The notes under the pieces were generated by a model. The model saw nothing but the letters and a program-made list of their open reading frames with translations. It did not search any database and was not told the DNA's origin. Below, piece after piece: positions 35,930 through 45,739 of a stretch of 64,000 bases of DNA. The translations under genes were made by a program, and so were the position numbers. Each line of letters opens with the position of its first letter. The first letter of the stretch is position 1. Origin of the DNA: Photobacterium frigidiphilum (GTDB lineage Bacteria > Pseudomonadota > Gammaproteobacteria > Enterobacterales > Vibrionaceae). The stretch spans positions 1-64,000 of the forward strand of contig NZ_PYMJ01000003.1 of the NCBI RefSeq assembly GCF_003025615.1. The letters run 5' to 3'.

Positions 35930-37924
35930 ATGCCCAAACCTTGTATGCCCAAAGCGTTATTTGTTTACTCAAAAATTTGGGTATCTTCTCTGTTACTTGT
36001 CTTGTCATTGAATGTACAGGCCGAAGAACTGCCACTTATTCCCCCTTTTATTGCCAATAAGTTAACGACGCAAGATAGTTCTTTATTTTCAATCTATCAA
36101 TTAGCGGATAGTGAGCCTGAAGTCGCGCGTAAGAAACTGTCTAAATTTTCATTAGAGCATCTCGAAAAAACAGATGATATTCGACAAGCCCTTTATTATT
36201 TGACTATTTTTCGCTTAGAAGGCGCACTCGGTTCGACTGAAATATGGGCGGGTAATAAATATGCAGAAGACTACATAGCCAAACTCATATCTTTAGGGGA
36301 ACGTGTAGATCAAAATTGGATGATGGGTGAAGCCGTATTAGAGCAAGTGATTGAATTCGTTGAAACAGGTGAATATGATCAAGCTTCTCAGCACATTGCA
36401 TTAGTTATTGAAATCGCTAAGCAAGAAAATTATCAGCATTTATTAGCTCGAGCGATGAAATGGCGTGCCAATATATATGTGGAATCATCAGAATACCCAA
36501 AAGCGATGGATGATTATCGCTCTGCGTTAGAAATATTTACCCATCAAAAAGATCAGATTCAACAAGCAAGAGTGTTGTCTAATATTTCAACGGTCTATTT
36601 TCGTTTAGAAGAGTGGCAGAAGGCCGATAAATATAGCCGTCGAGCATTCAAACTGATTGATAAAGTGAATTTTGATAACCCGGGCGTAAAAGCAATGCTC
36701 CACATTAATGCGGGAATCATTGCTAAAAATTTGAATAAACCTGAATTAGAAGCGAAGCATCTTCGTGCCGCAGTCAAATTATCGACTGAAAAAGGGTCTC
36801 GTTATGCTCAGATTTATGCGCTTGCCAATCTGGTTACCTTACTACTTCAAGAAAATGAGATAGAGACCGCGATAGCAAGTGCCCAACGTTGCTTGGCACT
36901 TGCAACCGAAGTATCAGACAAGGCCGGCATGGTGTACTGCAATGAAGCTGTTGCTGAAACCTATTTAAAACAGCAGCGTTACGATGAAGCTCTGGTATTG
37001 TCAGAAAAGGTTTTAGCGCAATTTGATGTTATGAATAATAGAAAAAAATCAATTTTATTGAAGGAGTTTATTTCAACGATTCATGAAGAAAGAGGAGACT
37101 ATAAACAGGCTCTCGCTTTTTATAAGCAATATGCAGACGAAGGTAAAGATTACTTATTTGATGAACGTCGTAAGCAGTTATTTGCCCTTCAAGAAAGCTA
37201 TGAGGCTAAAAATAAAGAGACTGAAATTGAATTATTAAAATCTGAAAATGCATTGAAGACAGCCCGTTTATCAGAGCAGCGAACCTTAGATCAATTATGG
37301 ATGCTGGCTGCCCTCATATTTTGTTTAGTGATTTATCTTCTTTATCGTCGCTATACGTCTGTTGCTAAAACTAACTTTAGCCTTCGTCGTTCAAATGCTA
37401 CGTTAGCGTCACAATCTTTAGAAGACCCTTTAACTGGGCTTCACAACCGACGGTATTTAGAACAGTGGCTAGAGACCGCAGAACACAATCGCCAATTAGA
37501 TGCTTACGATTTGGTTGTACTTGTTGTCGATGTGGATCATTTTAAAAAAGTGAATGATAACTATGGTCATGATATTGGCGACAATGTGCTCACTGAGATT
37601 GCGCACCGTTTAAAAGATAACGCACGTAGCCATAATGATTTAGTTATTCGCTGGGGAGGGGAAGAGTTTGTACTCGTTTTAGCGCTAGCCCCCGAGTCGA
37701 ATATTGAATTTGTACTTAATCGCTTACGTGAATCTATATCGTCGACCCCGATAATGAGTGCCAATCACGAATTGACTGTAACTGTCTCGATTGGTGCCAT
37801 CGGTGGTATCAAGGGCGATGTGATTTATGAACAATGGGATACGCTGTTAGCACAGGCAGATAAAGCGTTATATAAAGCCAAATCGTCAGGGCGAGATTGC
37901 GTTAAGTTAGTGGGTACATACTAG
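35930..37924 (+). CDS. TPR-containing diguanylate cyclase (GGDEF)
   Basis: A 664-residue protein: signal peptide or N-terminal anchor (about residues 8-31), a periplasmic TPR-like helical region (about 130-430, with YDQASQHIALVIEIA, YPKAMDDYRSALEIF, WQKADKYSRRAFKLI units), a membrane span (about 458-476), a coiled linker, and a C-terminal GGDEF domain with GGEEF at residues 576-580. The intact motif suggests active synthesis of c-di-GMP from GTP. No EAL domain; an RxxD inhibitory site is not clear. TPRs probably bind a periplasmic partner. Monocistronic, convergent with ybiB. Confidence 0.9.
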   Translation: MPKPCMPKALFVYSKIWVSSLLLVLSLNVQAEELPLIPPFIANKLTTQDSSLFSIYQLADSEPEVARKKLSKFSLEHLEKTDDIRQALYYLTIFRLEGALGSTEIWAGNKYAEDYIAKLISLGERVDQNWMMGEAVLEQVIEFVETGEYDQASQHIALVIEIAKQENYQHLLARAMKWRANIYVESSEYPKAMDDYRSALEIFTHQKDQIQQARVLSNISTVYFRLEEWQKADKYSRRAFKLIDKVNFDNPGVKAMLHINAGIIAKNLNKPELEAKHLRAAVKLSTEKGSRYAQIYALANLVTLLLQENEIETAIASAQRCLALATEVSDKAGMVYCNEAVAETYLKQQRYDEALVLSEKVLAQFDVMNNRKKSILLKEFISTIHEERGDYKQALAFYKQYADEGKDYLFDERRKQLFALQESYEAKNKETEIELLKSENALKTARLSEQRTLDQLWMLAALIFCLVIYLLYRRYTSVAKTNFSLRRSNATLASQSLEDPLTGLHNRRYLEQWLETAEHNRQLDAYDLVVLVVDVDHFKKVNDNYGHDIGDNVLTEIAHRLKDNARSHNDLVIRWGGEEFVLVLALAPESNIEFVLNRLRESISSTPIMSANHELTVTVSIGAIGGIKGDVIYEQWDTLLAQADKALYKAKSSGRDCVKLVGTY

Positions 37925-37987
37925 CGGAATATTGTGTATTGGTGCAGCTATTTTACTTTTGTGGTGTATTCAATATGCGGTTTAAAT

Positions 37988-38015
37988 CACGGTAAATGAA
38001 GGTTCATTTACCGTG
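37988..38015. terminator. Hairpin between convergent GGDEF and ybiB genes
   Basis: Perfect 12-bp stem CACGGTAAATGA / TCATTTACCGTG with a 4-base loop, placed between two convergent stops. T-runs are weak on both sides. Confidence 0.65.
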
Positions 38016-38049
38016 TTGGTATTATGATTCGACCTTTTATTTGATAGAG

Positions 38050-39039
38050 CTATTCGTTAGGCTGATTTAAATCGTGACGTGCTAACCACCATTTCTCAGC
38101 CAATGCTAATGCTGCTTCTTGTGTCTCGCATAGGCCCATTAATTTTAGTGTAATGGCTAATGTAGAGATAACCGCATGGCTACCGTAGTTATTATCCTCC
38201 TCACCTAGCCACACTTTCTGCAGGTACTCACCGCTTATTTCTCCGTGTTTACCAGAGGCACCTTCAAGGAATGTTGGCCATTCTTCGTCAAAACGCTCAC
38301 CGTTAATGACACCCGCTAACCGGCATGCAATGCGTGGGCTACGTTCGCTTTCACCGCCTTCACCTTTAAAAGCCACCATATTGTCATCACCGACCAGTGC
38401 GGCAGCATCGGCATGCAGTTTTTCATAACCTTGGTGGAATATACCGTGAATAGAAAAAGGGGCGGCTGTTGGGTTTAGCGCCCGTGCGACAGTATTTAAT
38501 GGTGTACGTAACCCTACTTGACTGCGCAGTGCTAATAAATCCACTAACGGATCGCAATAGGATGAAAGCGGTACATAACAGATATTATCAAGTGCCAAAA
38601 TGGCTTCTGCTTCTTCGACTGTGTTTGCTTGGCGAATATTTAAAGCAGGGCAGGCTGTCTCTATTTGGTATTTCACCATATCGATGGCGGCATGGCCGTG
38701 AAGGAAAACGCGCTTGCCATTTTGGGCCAATATCTTTGCGGCTAATAATAACCACGGCGGTTGGCGTCGTTTACCGGCGAAGCATGGCCAATCAAGGTCG
38801 ACATCAATGGATTGCCATTGCGGCGAAATACGAGAGCGTAACGCTTCTATATATCCAGCAGCCTCCTCACCCGTTTCACAACGAACACGTTGCAGCATAA
38901 GCAATACAGCAAGCTGAAGCAGCTCTGCTTTACCATCGAGGTACATATTTAACGCTTCACGCGCTTCTTCTTGTGTAAGTGAACGACGGCCTTTTTCACC
39001 GCGCCCCACATGTTTAATAAATTCTGAAAAGGCTGTCAT
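38050..39039 (-). CDS. ybiB: YbiB-like (TrpD2) nucleic-acid-binding protein
   Basis: A 329-residue member of the anthranilate phosphoribosyltransferase-like fold group, TrpD2/YbiB. The N-terminal GRGEKGRRSLTQEEAREAL and MVAFKGEGGESERSP segments are typical of YbiB. YbiB binds DNA and does not make tryptophan (family knowledge). The length fits. It is divergent from the luxM-like gene by 129 bp and convergent with the GGDEF gene. Possibly an SOS-related gene in E. coli; here regulation is not visible. Confidence 0.85.
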   Translation of the reverse strand: MTAFSEFIKHVGRGEKGRRSLTQEEAREALNMYLDGKAELLQLAVLLMLQRVRCETGEEAAGYIEALRSRISPQWQSIDVDLDWPCFAGKRRQPPWLLLAAKILAQNGKRVFLHGHAAIDMVKYQIETACPALNIRQANTVEEAEAILALDNICYVPLSSYCDPLVDLLALRSQVGLRTPLNTVARALNPTAAPFSIHGIFHQGYEKLHADAAALVGDDNMVAFKGEGGESERSPRIACRLAGVINGERFDEEWPTFLEGASGKHGEISGEYLQKVWLGEEDNNYGSHAVISTLAITLKLMGLCETQEAALALAEKWWLARHDLNQPNE

Positions 39040-39168
39040 GCTTTATTCCTGCAATGAACATATACCCTATTTGTGCAGTTTTATGACTGAAAATCAATGT
39101 TTAACTTGAAGCCACCTATAAATTTGTACACTGAGCTCGACGCATTTTAGCAAAGTCGAGGATCATAT

Positions 39169-40437
39169 ATGTACAACATTAATATCAACAATTCCCCTTT
39201 TGAAAAAAAATTCAAACGCGATATCAAAAAACTACGTACAAGTAACCCTACAGAACAAGATAAACACCTGTTTTTAGATCTAGTTAATACATACATGCTC
39301 ACAAGTAACCATTTTAACTTGTTTGAAAAAATCATTTCATATCGCTTCGATGAAATCACCGCCATGCTCCCTATAACAACGAGGAAAGGAAACTTATACA
39401 CTACATTTACATGTATAGCAGCACAGTCTATTAACGGTGTAACACCTCTTCCAACGCTTCCTTCATTGTTTTTTCTTATAGAAAAAACCGCTATTCTTTT
39501 CTTTGATGACATTCTCAGTTGCTGGGCGGAATTTAGAGTTTATCAACTTACTGATAAGGCAGAACGTGATTTTCTTGTCCACGATACTGGACACTCCTAT
39601 ACATATGAATATAGTGAAGGAAGCGATGGCTACGGATATGAGGTAGTTGATAATATCAAAGATGATCACCGTTTATTCAGTACCTGCTATTCGAATATAC
39701 CAATGAGACTTTCATTGGCAAATGTGCTGATCAATCTTGAAACGTTTGTAAAACAACAACATTGGTACGAGATGCTTTATTATCCTGATGTGTCCGCTAA
39801 CGGCGAGCACTTCATCATGTATCAAAAACAACAAGGCGGTTATTCCCCCCTTTTACTTTCGTCTGCACTTATCCAGCGTTGGGGCCAACATAATAACTGG
39901 CTCACGTTTGAACACTTTTTTCAAACAGAAAATTGGACACTGACGTTATCAAATGAGAAAATCCAAACACTTGAAAAATCTGGTGTTTTCTCCAACGCTC
40001 TGACATCAAAAATAAACACGACATCAATTGAGAGATTTGATTACTCCCTGTTAAAAACAATAAAACAGAAAAATGCAGTTTGCGAAATTATTAGAATGGC
40101 AATCAGTGGGCCCCGGATAAAACTGAACTATATTCTTTACTTAACGCTTAAATATCTGACAGTTAAGCTTGCTGACATAGGTTTAGAGGTGGCATACACC
40201 ATTGTTGAACAGCCTTCCATTTTGAATTTTTACTGCTCGGTTAACGATGACAGTATAAAAACACTACCCTATGTATCGTTATGCGAACAAAAAGTTGAAG
40301 GGACAGATCTTACAACATACCAAGGACTCGTTTTTACTGGGCCAATGAGTCAAACCTTCAAGCTATGCAGCTTTAGAGATTACAACAAGAGAATCATTAG
40401 GATGCGAAAACAAAAGAAAACATCTACCCGTGCATGA
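39169..40437 (+). CDS. luxM: LuxM/AinS-type acyl-homoserine lactone synthase
   Basis: A 422-residue protein of the LuxM/AinS/VanM family, which makes N-acyl-homoserine lactone signals from S-adenosylmethionine and an acyl donor and is unrelated to LuxI. The C-terminal half GPRIKLNYILYLTLKYLT and the following IVEQPSILNFY region are typical of the family. A little longer than V. harveyi LuxM (about 400, from memory). GAGGATCATAT precedes the ATG. It overlaps the receptor gene by 8 bp, the classical luxM-luxN layout. Acyl chain length (hydroxy-C4 in V. harveyi, C8 in V. fischeri AinS) cannot be predicted. Confidence 0.85.
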   Translation: MYNININNSPFEKKFKRDIKKLRTSNPTEQDKHLFLDLVNTYMLTSNHFNLFEKIISYRFDEITAMLPITTRKGNLYTTFTCIAAQSINGVTPLPTLPSLFFLIEKTAILFFDDILSCWAEFRVYQLTDKAERDFLVHDTGHSYTYEYSEGSDGYGYEVVDNIKDDHRLFSTCYSNIPMRLSLANVLINLETFVKQQHWYEMLYYPDVSANGEHFIMYQKQQGGYSPLLLSSALIQRWGQHNNWLTFEHFFQTENWTLTLSNEKIQTLEKSGVFSNALTSKINTTSIERFDYSLLKTIKQKNAVCEIIRMAISGPRIKLNYILYLTLKYLTVKLADIGLEVAYTIVEQPSILNFYCSVNDDSIKTLPYVSLCEQKVEGTDLTTYQGLVFTGPMSQTFKLCSFRDYNKRIIRMRKQKKTSTRA

Positions 40438-43312
40438 TTTTATACAAGCAACATTAGCAAATATGGTCGCGATCTTTCTGGTCGCGATTGCTCTTGTTGT
40501 TGTAATTTGGGCAACGTACTTTGCTCGAATACTGGCAAAACACCTGCCGGGGAGTTCCCGGCAGGTGTATTTTCCTTACACGCTTTACAGTGTATTTATT
40601 TCTGCATGGATATTATCTAACGCTTATTTTCAGTCTGATTTGTTAGTTTATTTTGGTGCTGATACCGCTATCATAATGGCTCTTCTGGCCAATATTTTTT
40701 CAGGGTTAGCTTTTGCGTATGCATTTCTATTTTCATGTCGATTGGTATCTGAACGTACATCTTTTCAGTTAAAAACATGGCAATGGATACTGTTTAGTCT
40801 CACTTGCATCATTATCTTAGTCACAAACTGTGTACCCGGCCTGAATGTTAAGTCAGTTGATATCGAAGGCATCGGGAGCTTTGTCATTCACTTCGGTCCC
40901 ACCATCGGTGTTTTTTTTGGTAACCTCTTATTGCTTCTTATACTGACTCTTGGCAATTTTATTCTATCCAGCAGAAGTCAATTAAAGCTCAAACAGATCA
41001 AGGCTAATTACATGATCTTCGGCATGATGGCTTTTATCATCTCAACATTTTTTGCGCACTTTTTGATACCGATTTTTTTAAATGACTTCTCAAAAGTATG
41101 GTTACCGCCTGCGCTATCGATTATTGAAGTCATAGTTGTCGGTTACGCCCTTTTACATCATAGGTTCTATAGCATCCGCTATATCGGACTTATTACCCTC
41201 AGCTTCGTTATTAATGCTGCCCTTTATATCATCCCTATTGCTAGCGTTGGCTTTGTGGGTACACAAGATAGTACTTTCTTGTTAGTTATATGGACGCTGA
41301 TAACGGGTATTTATTGGTATAAGTCACTTGCCATTATTCGTCGTTCAGTCAACAGACTCCTTTACAAGGAAAAAGGGGATCCGGTAGAGAATATCTGTAA
41401 CTTGATTGGTGAATTTAGCTACTCAACCGATCAGGCTATTATAAAATTAAATCAGGTTCTGAATGCTAAATCAGGCCGAATTCAGAAAGTTAGCGGCAAT
41501 ACAGAAAACAATATTTTTGTCTCCTATTTTCATGGTAATCGTTCCGTGCTTATCAAAGAAGAGATCGAATATCAGCTCAAGCACGAAAAACCAGAAGGCA
41601 CCAAGGAACTGAGCAACGTCACTCGGGAAATGGTCAATATGGGGGTGTCTTTAGTTTTACCAATAACCAATGAGAGAAACGAAGTCACCCAGTTATATAT
41701 GGTGTCTAAAGAGAAGGAGAATGTTCTTTTTTCCAGCGAAGAGATAATGGGGCTGCAACTGTTATTTGACAAAGCAAACTGCTTTATTGTCACTGAAGAT
41801 AAAATACGCAAGTCACAAGTGCTTGTAGGGACCATTGCTCACGAAATTAGAAATCCGTTAACAAAAATAAAATACCATTTTGAACGTATTGATGCTGATA
41901 TGTTCGGAATAGAAAATACGTCTTTAAGCCCATTTGCCTCAAAAGAAATGAAAAAAATCTATCAGGAGCTTTCTGAGGGTCAAAAAGCAGTACAATTAGG
42001 ATCGCGATTTATCGATGCTATTCTTGATGAACTCCGTGGCGAGAGTATTGGCACCACTCTGTTTGATAACTACTCCGTTGCAAAACTGACACATCAGGCC
42101 CTGAACGACTTCTGCTTCAATAGTGAAGAGCATAAGCTCCGCATTAATATCGACACTCAAAGCGATTTCTTCTTCCATGGCAGCGATACGCTTTATAGTT
42201 TCGTTCTGTTCAACCTTATTAAGAATGCCGTTTATTACTTCGATACCTACCCAAATAGTCAGATACGAATCTATTTTCAGAAAGAACTCAATTATAATAA
42301 GGTACATGTTGTCGATACTGGCCCAGGAATTTCCCCTGACCACCAGAAGCACATACTTGAAGAGTTCTATACCAATGGAAAAGTACAAGGAAATGGTTTA
42401 GGCCTCTCATACTGTAAAAGGGTGATTGAATCATTTGGTGGAACCATCACCTGCAAGTCCGAACTTGGAGAGTACACTGAGTTTATACTCTCATTTCCTT
42501 CAATTGATGAGAAGATCCACAGTGAAATGTCCAAGGAGAAAATCAAAAGCTACTTGACTGGAATGTCCGGCCTTGTACTTGGTAGCGTAGAAGCTGGCAA
42601 CTGGCTTTCTTCCGAATTTAAATCACTTGGCGTCGAGCTCTGCACGGCACCAGATGTAAAAACAGGACTCCATCATTTAAGCCAACAAGCCGTTGACTTT
42701 ATTATGATGGAGCATATGTTGCTGGGCCGTGAAATGGGGTCAATTAAAACGCTACGTGGCGGTACTCATGGTCATCAAGCTCAAACCACTCCAATTTTTC
42801 TTTATGGAGACGCTGAGAATAGCGAACATTTGAACAGCATAGAGCTTTCCCCCTTTTTTCAAGGACAGATTGACGGTATCAATGACCACCAAACATTCCT
42901 GCATTCTCTAGAATCTTTGATTGATAATGACCTTTTCGCAAAACTCGGAAGTTTAATTGGAAAAACGGTTTTGGTTGTTGATGATATGCAGGTCAATCGG
43001 ATGCTAGTTCAAGCATATCTCGCCAGCGAAGGCATTACCGTTGTTCAAGCTTCATCAGGAGATGAAGCCATCGAGAAAGTAAAAAAAGAACCTTTCAATC
43101 TGGTCTTAATGGATATCCAAATGCCAGGGATGAGTGGTATTGAAGCGACCCATCAAATAAGACACTTGTTTGACGCCATTCCCATTGTGGCACTTTCCGG
43201 TGAATACAATGAAGAAACAACACGCGCTATCAGTGAAACAATGAATGACCACCTTGTTAAACCTATCAATAAACAGCAATTACTCCAAACACTCACGAAA
43301 TGGATGACATAA
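40430..43312 (+). CDS. luxN: LuxN/AinR-type hybrid sensor kinase with extra receiver-like domain
   Basis: A 960-residue membrane hybrid kinase. Residues 1-300 hold about nine spans that bind the lactone in LuxN. HisKA carries AHEIRNP with His471, the same residue number as the phosphorylated His471 of V. harveyi LuxN. The ATPase has NLIKNA, DTGPGI and GNGLGL. A true receiver follows from about residue 848: Asp851-852, phospho-acceptor Asp895 (LVLMDIQMPG), Lys944. V. harveyi LuxN has about 849 residues with Asp771, so this protein has roughly 110-125 extra residues (about 712-840) that read like a degenerate receiver (ATPase-to-receiver insertion). The acidic pocket and acceptor Asp are absent from it. 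It should signal to a LuxU-like phosphorelay. Confidence 0.85.
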   Translation: MHDFIQATLANMVAIFLVAIALVVVIWATYFARILAKHLPGSSRQVYFPYTLYSVFISAWILSNAYFQSDLLVYFGADTAIIMALLANIFSGLAFAYAFLFSCRLVSERTSFQLKTWQWILFSLTCIIILVTNCVPGLNVKSVDIEGIGSFVIHFGPTIGVFFGNLLLLLILTLGNFILSSRSQLKLKQIKANYMIFGMMAFIISTFFAHFLIPIFLNDFSKVWLPPALSIIEVIVVGYALLHHRFYSIRYIGLITLSFVINAALYIIPIASVGFVGTQDSTFLLVIWTLITGIYWYKSLAIIRRSVNRLLYKEKGDPVENICNLIGEFSYSTDQAIIKLNQVLNAKSGRIQKVSGNTENNIFVSYFHGNRSVLIKEEIEYQLKHEKPEGTKELSNVTREMVNMGVSLVLPITNERNEVTQLYMVSKEKENVLFSSEEIMGLQLLFDKANCFIVTEDKIRKSQVLVGTIAHEIRNPLTKIKYHFERIDADMFGIENTSLSPFASKEMKKIYQELSEGQKAVQLGSRFIDAILDELRGESIGTTLFDNYSVAKLTHQALNDFCFNSEEHKLRINIDTQSDFFFHGSDTLYSFVLFNLIKNAVYYFDTYPNSQIRIYFQKELNYNKVHVVDTGPGISPDHQKHILEEFYTNGKVQGNGLGLSYCKRVIESFGGTITCKSELGEYTEFILSFPSIDEKIHSEMSKEKIKSYLTGMSGLVLGSVEAGNWLSSEFKSLGVELCTAPDVKTGLHHLSQQAVDFIMMEHMLLGREMGSIKTLRGGTHGHQAQTTPIFLYGDAENSEHLNSIELSPFFQGQIDGINDHQTFLHSLESLIDNDLFAKLGSLIGKTVLVVDDMQVNRMLVQAYLASEGITVVQASSGDEAIEKVKKEPFNLVLMDIQMPGMSGIEATHQIRHLFDAIPIVALSGEYNEETTRAISETMNDHLVKPINKQQLLQTLTKWMT

Positions 43313-43554
43313 GATACTGCACACGATAAAGCATAAGCGCCCCATCAACCCTTGCTAATTTTCAACGTAGAGCCACTAGGTCTATAAATTAGCGCCTTGC
43401 CTAGAGCCCAATAAATTCTCGCGGAAACGAGCACCTTGAGGTGACTTGGGTATAGTTATGGGTATGTACTGTCACTTCCGAATCTGGCTAGCTTAATTTG
43501 GTATAGTCTTTAGACTTAGTTTTAAGGAATGAGCAATTATATTGAGTTGGTTGT

Positions 43555-45099
43555 ATGAACACGGAATTGATAGCAGATAACGTCCCATTAAATAAACCAG
43601 CCTTGTCTGATGAGCAATGCCGTGAAGCGCGATTATCACGTGATGTTCGTTATGATGGGCTGTTCTTTATTGCGGTAAAAACGACGGGTATTTACTGTCG
43701 TTCTATTTGTCCGGCACGCGCGCCATTAGAAAAGAATGTTGAATATTTTCAGTCGGCAGTGATTGCAGCGAACGCCGGATATCGCCCCTGTTTGCGTTGC
43801 CGACCTGATAGCGCGCCAGGGTCACCAGCGTGGCAAGGTAAAAATACGACGTTGCACCGAGCCATATATTTGATTGATGATGGCGCATTACAGCAACAAT
43901 CATTAGCTGAGTTGGCCGAACGGTTAGGTATTAGCGATCGTTATTTACGGATGTTGTTTCAACAAGAACTTGGCTTGTCACCGATTGCTTATTCTCATTA
44001 TCAGCAGTGTTTATTTGCTAAAAAGTTATTGCATGATACGCAATTGAATATCACCAGTATTGCGCTTGCCAGTGGTTTTAATAGTGTTCGTCGATTTAAC
44101 GATTGTTTTAAAAAGCTGTTTTCACTTACGCCGACTCAAGTACGAAAGAATGCCATAGAAAAGAAACACGCTCATGCTGAAGACATCGTCATAACATTAT
44201 CGTACCGACCGCCCTATAATTGGCGGCATCTCCAGCAGTTTTATGCAGCACGTATTATAGAAGGGCTAGAGTGGTGTGATGAAAATAGCTACGGACGTAC
44301 TTTTAGTTATGACTCTGTAGATGACTCTTATGCTGAACAAAGCACAGGGGAAAGGATTAGCCATAGTGAAACTCCCTTCGATTGTATTGGTGAATTTACC
44401 GCGTTTCATATACCTGAAAAATCGGCATTCTCGGTACGAATTCAACTGTCTGATTTACGTTATCTCAATCGTGTTATTCGCAATATTCGACGATGTTTAG
44501 ATTTAGATGCCGATATAGAACATATCGAAGCGCGGCTAAAACGGGCATTAAATACCGAGGTTCTGGCGATTTCTGGTTTGCGTTTACCGGGAGTGTGGAG
44601 CCCTTTTGAAGCAGGAATTAGAGCGATACTCGGTCAACAAGTTTCTGTGCAAGCCGCAAGAAATTTAGTCACTAAAGTGGTGGGCAATAACCCTATTAAT
44701 ACTGATGAACGGTGTTATTTCCCTTTGCCCCAACAGCTTATCGGCGATGAACTTTCTTATTTAAAAATGCCAGGGAAACGCAAAGAAACAATCCGATTAT
44801 TTGCGGATTACGCATGTGATAAACCATTAGATGATAGCAAAGCGTTATTAGCCATTGCTGGGGTTGGACCGTGGACGGTGCATTATTTACGAATGAGAGG
44901 ATTAAGCGATCCTGATATTTTTCTGATTGGCGATCTAGGCATTAAGAAAGCGTTAGCCAAAATGAGTGAAGCATTTGCACCCGATGTAGCAGCACCCTGG
45001 CGTAGTTATTTAACCCTTTATTTATGGAGTGCTGATTTTGATTCAGTTGCAGTGCCGATTGTGAATAGCAGCCTTATAACGGAGAAAGAACATGTTTAA
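43555..45099 (+). CDS. Ada-type regulator fused to AlkA 3-methyladenine glycosylase
   Basis: A 514-residue three-part protein. Residues 20-85 are an Ada zinc domain with Cys48, Cys52, Cys79 and Cys82 (Cys48 equals the phosphotriester methyl acceptor Cys38 of E. coli Ada). Residues 95-200 are an AraC-type HTH (LAERLGISDRYLRMLFQQELG). From about 205 onward come AlkA N-terminal and HhH-GPD domains with SPFEAGIRAILGQQVS and AGVGPWTVHYL; catalytic Asp falls in the DPDIF region. It removes alkylated bases and should activate its own operon once methylated. The next gene, ogt, overlaps by 8 bp, completing an adaptive-response operon. Confidence 0.9.
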   Translation: MNTELIADNVPLNKPALSDEQCREARLSRDVRYDGLFFIAVKTTGIYCRSICPARAPLEKNVEYFQSAVIAANAGYRPCLRCRPDSAPGSPAWQGKNTTLHRAIYLIDDGALQQQSLAELAERLGISDRYLRMLFQQELGLSPIAYSHYQQCLFAKKLLHDTQLNITSIALASGFNSVRRFNDCFKKLFSLTPTQVRKNAIEKKHAHAEDIVITLSYRPPYNWRHLQQFYAARIIEGLEWCDENSYGRTFSYDSVDDSYAEQSTGERISHSETPFDCIGEFTAFHIPEKSAFSVRIQLSDLRYLNRVIRNIRRCLDLDADIEHIEARLKRALNTEVLAISGLRLPGVWSPFEAGIRAILGQQVSVQAARNLVTKVVGNNPINTDERCYFPLPQQLIGDELSYLKMPGKRKETIRLFADYACDKPLDDSKALLAIAGVGPWTVHYLRMRGLSDPDIFLIGDLGIKKALAKMSEAFAPDVAAPWRSYLTLYLWSADFDSVAVPIVNSSLITEKEHV

Positions 45100-45556
45100 T
45101 CAGTTAATAGATACCCCAATAGGCTGGCTTAATATTAAAGCGAGCGACAAAGGTGTGGTTGCCATTGAATTTAATGCCGACCAAGCAGCATCGCAAAAAA
45201 TGAATACTGTGACTCAGCAATGTTTTGAGCAGTTGAGTGAGTATTTTACCGGTGTTCGTAGAGTCTTTTCAGTGCCATTAGATATGCAAGGTACAGCTTT
45301 TCAACATCAGGTGTGGCTGGCGTTAGAGCAGATCGACTTTGGGCTAACTTGTTCGTATACCGACATTGCGGTTGGTGTGGGCAGCCCGAAAGCAGTGCGC
45401 GCGGTTGGTGCGGCAAATGGTCGCAACCCTGTGCCTATCATAGTGCCTTGCCACCGTGTGATTGGACGAAGTGGAAAGCTAACGGGTTACGCTGGTGGAA
45501 TCGATACCAAAGCATGGTTACTTACACATGAAGGTGCTAATTTTCTCTCAAAATAA
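45092..45556 (+). CDS. ogt: Methylated-DNA-protein-cysteine methyltransferase
   Basis: A 154-residue suicide enzyme that moves a methyl group from O6-methylguanine to its own cysteine. The acceptor motif VPCHRVIG is clear, with GAANGRNPVPI before it and GKLTGYAGG after it. Length suits Ogt or the C-terminal half of Ada. It overlaps the Ada-AlkA gene by 8 bp, so the two are translationally coupled and together cover phosphotriester, O6-methylguanine and 3-methyladenine repair. Calling it ogt rather than adaB is a naming choice. Confidence 0.92.
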   Translation: MFNQLIDTPIGWLNIKASDKGVVAIEFNADQAASQKMNTVTQQCFEQLSEYFTGVRRVFSVPLDMQGTAFQHQVWLALEQIDFGLTCSYTDIAVGVGSPKAVRAVGAANGRNPVPIIVPCHRVIGRSGKLTGYAGGIDTKAWLLTHEGANFLSK

Positions 45557-45739
45557 ATCTTTCATCAGTCGCTAGAGGTTAGTGTTAGCCATCAGTTAGA
45601 GGTATTAGAACAAGCTGGAGTGGTAATTATATACAGCCTGTCTAGGCTTAATGGTACTGCAGAAGAAGTAATATCATTAAGTTTAAAAGGCTTTTTTACT
45701 CTTCTTACCTACAAACATGTTGACCAAGAGGAATGAAAA

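Noticed and set aside
39040-39168. lux box or LuxR/HapR site upstream of luxM
   Set aside because: No adequate palindrome found in the 129-bp gap.
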